This document shows, piece after piece, positions 10,695 to 20,392 of a stretch of 64,000 nt of DNA (position 1 is the stretch's first letter; each line of letters starts with the position of its first letter). The translations under genes were made by a program, and so were the position numbers. The DNA is from Monilinia fructicola (taxonomy: Eukaryota; Ascomycota; Leotiomycetes; Helotiales; Sclerotiniaceae). The stretch spans positions 2,767,501-2,831,500 of the forward strand of contig VICG01000001.1 of assembly GCA_008692225.1 (NCBI GenBank), in the 5' to 3' direction. The notes beneath the pieces were generated by a model. It was given only the letters and a program-made list of their open reading frames with translations, did not search any database and was not told the DNA's origin.

Positions 10695-13600
10695 CTTGAT
10701 ATAGCTGATTTGAAGCCTTTCTTGGTGGCGTGTGTGTACCTCAAGGTAAGATTATAAATAAGATTCGAGCTGTTCCTTCTCTCTGGAAAGAGGTAAAACT
10801 TCCGCGGTTTCAGTTTCCAGAACTATTGAGAAACATTGAACCACGCAACTTGAAGAACACAACAACATCAGTGCCATGTTTTTGGCTACTGCGGTAAATA
10901 TATGGATGCATATAACCGTTCTTGTCATGACGTTGGCCTTAGCCATCATGGTGAACGAAGGATTCTACCAGCTGCGGTAAGATAAGGCTGCGGCTAAGCA
11001 TCCGTATGCACGACTACAGCTTACAAGGCCAATTTTATTTCTGCATTTATATAAAGTTGTCGTGTTCGACATCTTTTTGTTTTAGGCTTCTGGGCACACC
11101 AAGTCGCAAAACTGGTTCTTTTATGTCAATTGTTGGAAATTTGGTACTCGGTTCTATGGTTCAATCGTTTGTCGGGGTGTTAATTAGGTCTTTCGCACCC
11201 TAAGAATTGAGGAATATGTCAATTAGTTCTAGGTGGTTGTTCTTTAGCCGAGGCTGCGACAAGCTCACATTACTCGGGCTATTCTTGAAGATCCGACATC
11301 TTGTTTCAGAAGCTTCCTTCTGGAGGATCTAGGATCAGATTGTGGTAAGTCTACTTATTGGCTCCTTACCGTAACGTTGGATCGACCCCAATCTCAGGCG
11401 TGCGCGTCTCTACAGATACTGTTATCATAGGCGCCCAAAGATGTGGTGGCAGTGTTGTTTAGAGTAGAGGGGCTGGATATTGCATTCATCAGCATGAATG
11501 AGGAGAACAACGCTGAGACATCATAACCCTAACAAGATATGTAAGGAAGTTGATAAAGTTAACGAAAGGACCTCAAGTTGAACAAGGGAATTTTTGCGGC
11601 AGCAAAGGATTCAGAAGGTTCCGGCTAGAACGGCAAGTATTCGACATCTTGGCAATGCTTCCTATTGCACAGTGCGACCTCATCTGCACTGCGCAGCTTG
11701 TGAATATAGACATGTGCCTTGGATCAAGTGCAGAAAAGTCTCAAATTTCCTCATTGATCAACGCCAATCGGGCCACAAGATAATTGATGAAGCAAGATTC
11801 TGTTAGAGCAGAAAGAACACAGATGAGTTCATTGGAAGAGACTACTAGACAAAAACCTCAAAGCTCCATGGTGTAGGCTGCAGGTGCAATACTTTTTTGG
11901 CAAAGTTGTTTAGTGGGGTGGTGCAAGTAATCATAGTTTCCCGGATCCACGACGTTGTCAGAGATCAAATGATTGTGTTCGCTGCATGGTTAATGATAAA
12001 TCCTGTGTTTTGAGGAATTATGGGGAAAGTCCCGGTAGCCATGATAATACATACCTAATTAGGGTAGTTCTACTGTGGACGCCCTAATAATCTCTAGCGA
12101 GGTTCGGATACCCAAAGCACATTGGAGCGATGGTAATCCTGTATCAAAATCATCTTCCCCAACTACACATTGTTCTCTGGACGGTATAACTAACCTTATC
12201 TTAGAAAACTTCATACTGCGAAAATATCTTGCTCATGTGTGAAATTCAGACTAAGAAACACATCCTGCAAGAACTTCTAATAAACTCCTATACAAACAAC
12301 GGCTTTTGGAGTTCAGAAGAAAATAGCTATAGATTACAGCTGTACGTTGATTTCGTAAAATCATCCGAGTCAAGGTTCAAACCGTGAATTCGTATTTCAC
12401 CAGGTTTGATCGCTATCAAAGTATTTTTTTACAATCTATGCTAAAACTCATTTAGTGGTTGCCATATTAAGAACTGAAAAGGCCATTCGGTTCTTCTAGT
12501 CATTCGAGGTAGATCTGATGCATTTGATTGATTGATTAAGACAGCCAGGAGATGCACAGTCTTACCCAACATACGCTTACTCCCAAGGATCTTGACTTTA
12601 AATGAGGCGGTAGCACATTGAGGACAATATTTCCTTGCTATGGATACAACCACTATCGTTGTCACGAATTTCCACTCCAATTTGCGATTTCCGCAATATT
12701 AAGCTCCACAGTCCAATATCCCCCCTTACCTAATCAGCCTCGTAAGTACACGCCGTCTTATCTCCACCTGTCACTTGGTGTCCGTTCGAGTTCCACTTTG
12801 CGAAGGTCATCTCTCAAGACCATCACTGCTCCATCGTCTTCTTTATTGTGATACTATTGACATCAAACTTCAACCTGGCTTGCTTACGATTCCCCTGAAG
12901 ATAACTTGGCGTGGGCCGAATTGAAATATCGAACACCTTTCCCATCCTCAAGTATCAGACAACACCCTTTTGCTGGAAACTGAGCCCATCGAATTTGGGC
13001 TCCCTGCTATAAAGACCAAAATATTGTAGCTTCGCCACGTGCTGTAGCGGGTGGTATCACAATAGCTTCATCCGGCACTGTTGGCATCGCTCTCCCAAGC
13101 TCAGACGTTGTCGGCAAATCTAAGATGGTATAGTGATGAAAAGACTTTTAATGTTTTGAGCCATATGGAGCCAACAAGGAAAGTATCGAGCTGGCTTAGC
13201 TGGGGAATAGGAAGGACATTCGGTGGCCTAATGAAAATTTTAGCCTCAGAGTCGTCATCAACTTCAAACTTACCACACGGTTTTCCTAAAACGGCATGAG
13301 AAAGCAGGTTCTAGTACGAATCGAAAACATATGATGCTATAACCCTCATTCCGTATTCCAACGTTGGCCAAGTTATGAAATCAGTTTCATCCTTGCGCAA
13401 GAAAACGGCACATAATTAAGCATGAAGCTGCCCCGCTGAATTCGGACAGGTTGAGGAGGGCTTTTGGAGAAGAATATTGCAAAAGCAATAGAGCCTTCAC
13501 TAACCTCTAGAAACGCTTTACAGGAATTGCAATAGGGTAGAATGGAGTAATCTGATGCTCCGTCATGAGCTGTTTCGCTATAGGTAGAAGTCTGCTCTTA

Positions 13601-13724
13601 TCAATACTAGCGATAGTAACATTCGCGATTATGATATCCTGTGTGGATCAGGGACATCTTGAAGAACCTCGAGTATCACGTCATCGCTGTCACCGAGACG
13701 TGAGCAGGGATCATCATCAACTAT
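10695..13724. other. Gene-poor AT-rich stretch, possible decayed coding relic
   Basis: No intact gene supported. Around 11395-11800 one plus-strand frame gives fragments such as TDTVIIGA interrupted by stop codons, possibly a decayed dinucleotide-binding enzyme (see findings). The rest shows only short unconnected open frames. Confidence 0.4.
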
Positions 13725-14231
13725 CTATCCCTCAACAGTGGGTGGAATTTGTGACACTATCTCGCGTGTCTGTTCATCTTCATGAGGCAAAGTAGGAGTT
13801 GGGCAGGCAAGACTTTGGAATATCAGTCTCAAGTGATCCGTCATGTTACGCTGGTGGCACATATAACCAAGGGTGATGAAGCTACCATGACCGCCTGGAA
13901 AGAACCCTTCCAGCTCACGTTTAAGCTTGTTGAAGTCAAGGCTCTCTGATTTGGGGGTGGTCTCATCTGGCCCATCTGAGTAGCGAGGTAGTTGCAGAGT
14001 GCTAAAGTATTTGATACTAGCACAATTAAGTTTTCTCGCGTGGGCACCTTCTAAAGAGCTTGGATGACGTTCTTTTGTAGTCAAAAGAGAGACAAAGGTA
14101 GATCCCGTCAAGAGAGCATTCTTATCTCCATAGGTGGTAGACACAGAATCTAAAACTTCTTTCATCGTATCATCCCCTACGCAACCATGAATTCTGGCAT
14201 CTAACTGTTTCATAATTGCTGGTTCTGACAT
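13725..14231 (-). CDS. Orphan open reading frame, hypothetical protein
   Basis: 168 aa from the ATG at 14231, uninterrupted. The frame is open a little further upstream, but only from a TTG. I recognise no domain. The composition looks protein-like (SYSDGP-type loops, EGFFPGGHGSFITLGYM, a Thr/Pro-rich tail), with no signal peptide or membrane segment. It lies alone in a gene-poor region next to decayed elements, so it may be a real small gene, one exon of a larger gene or a relic. Confidence 0.35.
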   Translation of the reverse strand: MSEPAIMKQLDARIHGCVGDDTMKEVLDSVSTTYGDKNALLTGSTFVSLLTTKERHPSSLEGAHARKLNCASIKYFSTLQLPRYSDGPDETTPKSESLDFNKLKRELEGFFPGGHGSFITLGYMCHQRNMTDHLRLIFQSLACPTPTLPHEDEQTREIVSQIPPTVEG

Positions 14232-15824
14232 CTTCCCCTCAGAGATCCAGCGATCCAAATCTCACGACCCACAGCATGATGAATCTTTGAATATTATCTG
14301 TATGGAATGAAAGATATATCAGAACTTTGCAGAAGTCAGTCAAACAATGACAGTGGTAAACGGTGGTCTGGGTAATGTGCTGCTTCAGGTCAATATTTTT
14401 GCCTTACTCAAGGAGAGCTAAACAGGTTGTGCATCGCGAGACAATAATTCATGGTTGTGCTAAAAGAGTCATTCCAAGATGTTTTATATCCTGAGCAGAG
14501 GAGAAAATCGGTAACGTGAGAACACGGAAACGATACAAGAGCGTTAGCAATATTGCCACGTTGCCGACAGCACTGACCTTATCACCCGTGCGCCAGTAAA
14601 ATCAACTTACGTGGACAGTGTGGCGTATAATATGGCCATTGTCACTCGCATTGGTCTGATGAAGGACACCTACTACTGCTTCACACTATAATGGCCTAAC
14701 AGCGTCCTCATCGGTGATGACGACTAGGAAACTCCGGGCGGAGGGAAACAGCCCCTCCAGAGGCTTGCTTGGCTTCGATCGTATTGGACCAGTGCTCGTC
14801 TATATCAATGAGAAAGAAGGCAAGAAGATGAAAGGGAAGCCCCTGGATACAGCTCGTGACTTCAAAGCTGTGGTATACCACACGGTCAACATAGACTCCA
14901 GAATCAAGGGGATGAAAGCCATGCATCACACGTATGATCATACCCCTGGCAAAGGGAAAGACGCAGGGTTGATTGTCAAATGGGGGAGGTCATGCCATTA
15001 GGAAAAATGACAGTATCGTCAAGACAGCGGGAACCGACCACATCGCAAAAATACACGGCACTTACAGCGTCGATTCCCACAGCTGTGATGACTTCGTCAC
15101 GGCTATCAAGAAAAAAGGTTCAATAGATAGAAGAAGGTTGCTCACTCATTTTGGCTGTCGTTATGCGATGCCGAAAGCTGGCTTTCTATCTTTTTGACCG
15201 TTGATAGATGACATGCGTAGCTTTGGGTTTGATATGAGGTGGAGTTTATTAGAATGTGCTTTTCATATCGAGTGTGCTATTCACATTGATTTTTCTTGTT
15301 GTTTGCGGACAATCTTTGGACTGAGAGATTGTAGATTAGAGTTGGTTTTTCGAGAATCAAGGTGTTGATATCTGGAACATGATCAGCTTCTCGAGCGAGA
15401 CTTACATTCGATCTTTCAAATGAGTCTCTGAACATCGGAAGCGAACTGGATCGTTTGCAGAAGTTGAATAAATAAAAATGGATTGGATATCTGCAATATT
15501 CCATATCTATCACTGAACTAGGGGGGCTTTCAACAGATTTGTGAGAGAGATCTGGACTTGTTTGAAATTGCATTGGGAAGGCTTGTGGAATTATAAAATC
15601 TATGGTAGGTGAAAGGCCTTGATTGATCAAGAATCTGCGTATAGGCATTGTACTTGTTTAACTAATTACCTATTCAGAAAATTGAAGACCTTGCGACGGA
15701 ATTTGTAGAATTGTGGCAGGTGCTTTGAATCTCTGTACTATACAACATAGTGTACTTCCGCCTTCATCGTATATGACTTGCAGTGATCGTGCTATTGCGC
15801 AATCGTTATATGAATCACACGCTA
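14232..15824. other. Gene-poor region with a broken open frame pair
   Basis: Two overlapping plus-strand frames (14717-15001 and about 14973-15197) look like one protein-like reading interrupted at a GGGGG run near 14983 (see findings). A 123-aa minus-strand frame at 15277-15648 starts with ATG but is not recognised. No functional gene is supported. Confidence 0.35.
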
Positions 15825-16016
15825 CAGTCCCCTCCCCTGAATAAAGGGCAAAAATTATGGGTATACCCACTGGTATTATATAAGTAATTCAGAGGTTTTT
15901 TGGCCAATAGAATCTACTGGAATATTCTTCGATTGGCCTATGCGTCGTCGTCGCCAGCAAAATAAAAGATTGTGGGTATACCCATATTTTTGCCCTTTAT
16001 TCAGGGGGGGGGACTG
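15825..16016. mobile_element. 192-bp MITE with pogo/Tc1-mariner-type ends
   Basis: Near-perfect terminal inverted repeats: the left arm 15825-15870 and the right arm 15972-16016 differ by one substitution and one indel. The ends read CAGTCCCC...GGGGACTG and are flanked on both sides by TA (15823-15824 and 16017-16018), the target duplication of Tc1/mariner and pogo-like transposons. The inner edge of each arm is the palindrome GTGGGTATACCCAC. The centre of about 100 bp has no coding capacity, so this is a non-autonomous element. It lies 214 bp upstream of the broken gene at 16230. Confidence 0.82.
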
Positions 16017-16229
16017 TAGATATCAGATATCCAATCAGCAAAAGAAAACATGAAACGAAAGAAAACAAGAAAACACACTGTAGAAAACCATTGCTCTATT
16101 AAGTAAAAGGCGGAGCAGTCAAGAATGATTGGCCCTGAGTGCGGGGCTTAAGGCGGCTTAGCCTTACTGTTACATTTAAAAAGCAACTTCGATCGACAAC
16201 TTTGTCGAGGTGTGTAAAGAAAACCTGAA

Positions 16230-17102
16230 ATGGCCAAGCAAAAAATATCAAATAATCCTCCTGGTCGAGATATTCCAGATAATCTTCTAAGCCATATATG
16301 CAATACTCTTAGTGGCAATACGAGATATAGAACCGCTCCAACAGCTCAGTCCAATTATTCACAATCCGTGAACGCAACTTCCACTGCATCAGTTACTGAG
16401 GTCGACAGGACCAAGTACAAAGTTAGCATCATCTTCGCCCTGCTCGTTGCTATTATCTTGATATTCCCCACCATGTTACCCAACCAAGCCGCTTACGAAC
16501 CAGTTTCCGACGTCGATACCTCTACTGTCTGTACAGCCTTCACCCCTCCATCCACCATCGTCAATGATGGCCACCACGAAAAAGATGACGATAGCTCTGT
16601 TCCCTGGCCTAACTCTACCTTCCTAATTCGCGCCGCTCATCATCTGGAAAACTCCTAACCCTACAAAGTGGCACAGTCATTCTAGCTCAACCAGGTGATA
16701 ACCGTGGCTCCAGCATTCACGTGAGTGCATAGTCCCTCGATCCCCAATAACGAGTTTCATCCCTTGAACTGACTATTCATTGCTCATAGTGGAAATGCAC
16801 CGAAGAAAAAGGATGGCTTCATTTTCAAAAATGCTGCATCGGGTTATTACCTAGGCCACTCCTTCTGGGGATATTTGATCTGTAATGCACCGAGACCTGA
16901 TGGGTGGGAAAGATTTACTGCAAGACGTAGACCAGAAGGGGGATATCATTTGCTGATGACGCATTGGGAAAGATTGTGGAAAGTTGGTTTTAAGGAGGGG
17001 AAATTGGCGAAGATTTGCAGCGGGGAGTGCGGAGACTTGACTGATATTGGAGAAGGGGAGGGGGAGCTTGAGGTAATTGTCTGGGAATTTATTAAGGTTT
17101 AG
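16230..17102 (+). pseudogene. Beta-trefoil/fascin-like gene broken by two frameshifts
   Basis: The ATG at 16230 begins a protein with a polar N-terminus and a membrane helix (about residues 69-90, VSIIFALLVAIILIF), then a module starting WPNSTFLIRAA. Inside that module the frame shifts: two extra bases at 16638-16639 in CATCATC separate FLIRAA from SSGKLLTLQSGTVILAQPG. An intron (16721-16789, GTGAGT..TAG) joins RGSSIH to WKCTEEKGWLHF. One extra base at 16826 then shifts the frame again before KNAASGYYLGH, RRRPEGGYHLLMTHWERLW and the final VIVWEFIKV. Together the three frames match a fungal domain I know from ascomycete hypothetical proteins. Two independent breaks argue for a pseudogene rather than one read error. 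Confidence 0.72.
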
Positions 17103-18331
17103 GGTCGGAAAACTGTGCTGGGAAAATGACAAAAGAAGTACCTCCAGCACTCGAATCTTGTATTAGACTCGAATGAATTTGAATATTGGGATGAATATGC
17201 GGACTTAGATAGACATGAATGTTGAGAAGAATTCAAGATAATCCAAGAATGAGCTACAGTAAAGACTTTCTACAAGCGTATATGATTCAAACCGGCCAAG
17301 GTCTAATGATCTCATGTAAAGAATGAAGCTTGTATGCGAACGATGCGGCAAGTTCAGATGTCTCTTCGATTAGGTATGCCAATGACTACTTTTTTGTCTG
17401 CAGCTCGTAAATAAATGTCGAGAAAGCACAGAAGCCAGAGTGCGCATAGCTTTCAGAAATTATATAGAAAGGAAGTAGAGATTCACAACATTTGAGATAA
17501 GAACCAGATACTAATTTGAGAGTCTCTTTCCCTAGGACGATATTGTAGAATACATCCAGATCCCAACTTTGGGTACCAATTCATACAAACAGTTCATTAA
17601 AATGAGCTTCGCTGTAAGCCCGTAAATACAATAGTCACGAATTGGTGAGCAGCCCTAAGTGCTACCAAGCAGAGTTGGAAGCCAAAAAGCGAGGAGCACC
17701 GGGTAATGAGCCATCCATGGATAATAAAGATGCTGAACTCACCATCATCTTTCAAGCATTGGCATCATAGCTAGAGCCAGAGACTGGCAATGTGCAAACA
17801 TAGAGCTTTTCTTATGTGGAATTGTGTTTGACGCAAGTTTAGCAACTAAAGTCCGTTACGACTATTATTGAATACCTTTAGAGGTGAGCAGAAGGTAGGA
17901 TGGGGTTAGCAATTTGCGGAGCATTGACTGTGATGGACTTTTGGGCCGATCTGCATTTTTGGACGAGAAACTTTTACAAGATGAGTCTAACAGAAGTGAA
18001 GCTTGATGCGACATCCTGACACTTGCAGCATGTTGACCAATGGGTAGAAAGACCAACGACGACGAACTCGAATACACAATCAACAAGCATTGAATCAAAA
18101 GAGCATCAACGATCAAAGATAACGTCTGGTTTGAGCGGAGAAAAATATAGCGTGAAGACTATCGGTTGGCATGTAAAAGATTTGTTATACTCTTGGGACC
18201 CTTTTCGTTCCGATTCTCGAAATGTGGATAGAGTAGTTGCCTTGAGCATCAATACACTCTCTATAATACAACATCTTGCCATTCGAGCCTGTTTGCCAGA
18301 CGTTCATTCGTGATCTAATCGTGAAAGGTCT
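17103..18331. other. Intergenic region, no gene seen
   Basis: AT-rich, with only short chance open frames. It is the 3' side of both the broken gene at 16230 and the MGM101 homologue. Confidence 0.4.
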
Positions 18332-19252
18332 CTATGCCCCGAACTTTGACTCCTTGTATGGGTATCTAATCTCGTCATCCTTCCTCACCCATAATTGTTT
18401 CTTCTTCTTCGTTACAACATGTTCACCCCAGACTTGCTTCGCGTGTTGCTTCATAAATTTCCTGATAAATCTAGGGTCCCAAAGCTCACTGGCCACGCCG
18501 AGATCCTTGCAGCAGCGCATCAAGGCGTTCGATTTGCAGCCTTCGGTGGCGGTAGGAATGCCCTCGGGGGCGAAATAATCTTGTTCTCCGCGAGCCACGG
18601 ACACCAATCTGCAAAGAGGAAAAGTATAAGCCAGGATCCTCAAATGAATGAAAATAAAAATCGAAAGTACTTGCCGTCCATGAGCAACGAGAGCATATTC
18701 TCGTGTGATACTCTTCTGTGTAACAATTGTTTCTCCTCTTGGTGCCAAACCCCACCCACCAGGTCCAAAGGCTCTGTTCAATATTCTTCGATATTTGATT
18801 TCCGGCAAGTATATAATACCATCTGGCTTGACCTCCACATCGTCGGCAGGTATTGGCGCCAGTAAAATATCTGCAGCTTCTTTTGAGAATGGCTGAGATG
18901 AAAGTCCGTGAAATGATCTGGTCCAGTCAACCTGTTTTGCTCCCTCATCCAAAACCAGCGGTTCGTCTCCAAGCCCCAAGGACATGTCCTTGATAGGCGA
19001 TTGATCATCTATTGCAGGTTCTGGCTCTTTCGGCTTCGCTGCTGGGGCAGCATAGCTTGTGGGTGGCTTCGTTGCAGTCGATGCTCTTGGGGTATAGCTT
19101 GAAGCAGGAATCGCCGCATTTCGAAATGTTGTAGAGAAATGTTTTGAATGGCGTGCCCAAGTTGTAGTCCTTGATACTGTTGATAATCTTGACACTGACG
19201 AAGCTACATCAGTAACAATTGAGCGTGAAGCTCTGGGTATAATTGTTGCCAT
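18332..19252 (-). CDS. MGM101: Mitochondrial genome maintenance protein Mgm101
   Basis: Rad52-related single-strand annealing protein needed to keep and repair mitochondrial DNA. About 284 aa from exons 19252-18675 and 18608-18332. The intron has a GC donor (CG|GCAAGT) and a GCAG acceptor; using the nearby GTACTT donor would throw the frame off. The joined sequence reads [19 protein letters not shown], as in the family. Residues 1-40 are rich in Ser, Arg and Thr, fitting a mitochondrial presequence. A Pro/Ala/Lys linker follows, then the core with [43 protein letters not shown] and the basic C-terminus. The start is the second Met of the frame, which begins the presequence. Upstream lies a divergent-free gap to the COA4-like gene. 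Confidence 0.93.
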   Translation of the reverse strand: MATIIPRASRSIVTDVASSVSRLSTVSRTTTWARHSKHFSTTFRNAAIPASSYTPRASTATKPPTSYAAPAAKPKEPEPAIDDQSPIKDMSLGLGDEPLVLDEGAKQVDWTRSFHGLSSQPFSKEAADILLAPIPADDVEVKPDGIIYLPEIKYRRILNRAFGPGGWGLAPRGETIVTQKSITREYALVAHGRQVLSIFIFIHLRILAYTFPLCRLVSVARGEQDYFAPEGIPTATEGCKSNALMRCCKDLGVASELWDPRFIRKFMKQHAKQVWGEHVVTKKKKQLWVRKDDEIRYPYKESKFGA

Positions 19253-19749
19253 GTTGATGTGTGAAGAAAAGATGTTTTGTGTTCGGTAGACGCGATGTCT
19301 CAATGTTCAAGAAGTTCATGAAAAGAGTGGCGCGCTTCAAAAACGAAGTCCAATTTTTATTCCGTTTTGGTTTTGCTACACTTTTATTAATATTGAAAAA
19401 TTAATAACGTCGTCATACTAATAATTATATTATATATAGAATCATCCAGGTCGGGCAGTTTAAAGTGCATTTCAAAGTGCTTTTTATTTTTATTTTGAGA
19501 GGGATTTTGTTATTTCTAATGCATGAGAGCTTATCCTTATATACTCGCTCCGTACATCTATCTAGTCATCATGAGTGACGGGAGCCCATGATTTATTAGA
19601 TTCAGATTCAGATTTAGATTCATACAACTAACCAGCCCTCCAGCTACTTCTGTCCACGTACGTTCTTGCTTCCATTTTGCCATTTTGCCATTTGACTATT
19701 TGACCATTTGACCATTCGACTATTCGACTATTCGACCATTCGACCAATA
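19253..19749. other. Upstream region of MGM101, with octamer repeat
   Basis: AT-rich promoter region of MGM101 (near 19380-19460). At the far end, 19672-19745, an 8-bp unit (CCATTTTG, CCATTTGA, CTATTCGA and variants) is repeated about nine times right behind the stop codon of the COA4-like gene. Confidence 0.5.
19672..19745. repeat. 8-bp tandem repeat, about nine copies
   Basis: Units drift from CCATTTTG through CCATTTGA to CCATTCGA and CTATTCGA, all in register. It lies 4 bp beyond the COA4-like stop codon, in that gene's presumed 3' UTR. Confidence 0.75.
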
Positions 19750-20262
19750 TCAAGCATCCTTCGTTGATGTCCTCTGGTCATTTTGATGCTTTTTCCAACA
19801 AGTTTTGAAAGTCTCAAGCTTTATATTCATAGAAAAGTCAGTCAGTCAATGGAATTCATGAGTTCATATTCTCTTCCTCCCTCCCTCGCATTCATCCTCA
19901 CATCCATCCTCGCACGTGATCTAAACGCTAAGACATGGATTGATACATACCTCTGCTTTGCACAATCTCCAGTCTTTCTTTTCAAAGTAACAATCAGTCA
20001 TTTTCGAATTCTCCTCTTCATCCTGTTTAGTCTTCATCTCTTTCATTTCCCCCTTGGTTGGTACAGAGCCACGAGAGCCTAGACTTACCCGCGCATCCAG
20101 TGCTAAAGATTCGTTTGTCCCTGCAAAATCTAGTCAGAGATCACTATCAGACCCAATTGCAAGTTGTTGAGGTCAACTAATGTACCACTCATCAGGCTCA
20201 TCATCATTCTCCTCCTCAACTATCTTTGTAGCTGGAGCTTTGTTTTCTGGCCGATCAGACAT
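19750..20262 (-). CDS. COA4: Twin CX9C mitochondrial protein, COA4-like
   Basis: Tiny four-exon gene of 80 aa: 20262-20186, 20120-20089, 20015-19951 and 19818-19750, 243 nt in phase, all GT..AG. The product has an acidic N-terminus (VEEENDDEPDEW), then DKRIFSTGCAEENSK, CYFEKKDWRLC and FKTCWKKH. Cysteines sit at 35, 45, 55 and 65, a perfect twin CX9C (CHCH) pattern, and the DWRxC and FKxC context matches COA4, a cytochrome c oxidase assembly factor of the intermembrane space imported by the Mia40 relay. No exon is long enough to show as an open frame, so this gene is easily missed. Divergent from the biotin ligase gene 130 bp away. Confidence 0.88.
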
Positions 20263-20392
20263 TTTTGAGGTTCGTATCTCGCTTTCGATGAGTATTGTGA
20301 TAATTCTTCAAGGACTTTGAACGAGTGGTTTTTGTAACCTTAGGAGAACCTCGGTTGTGATCCAGTGACCAAATTCATAGCTTCGTGACAAA
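20263..20392. promoter_or_regulatory. 130-bp bidirectional promoter (COA4-like / BPL1)
   Basis: Only 130 bp separate the two ATGs of divergent genes, one a mitochondrial assembly factor and one biotin-protein ligase. The 5' UTRs and core promoters must overlap here. No TATA box is seen. Confidence 0.55.

Noticed and set aside
12340..12400. GGTTCAAACC, resembling a tRNA T-loop (B box)
   Set aside because: No matching A box, acceptor stem or anticodon arm could be folded around it.
15670..15870. 66-codon minus-strand open frame
   Set aside because: Starts with GTG inside the MITE arm; its first 15 codons are the inverted repeat itself.
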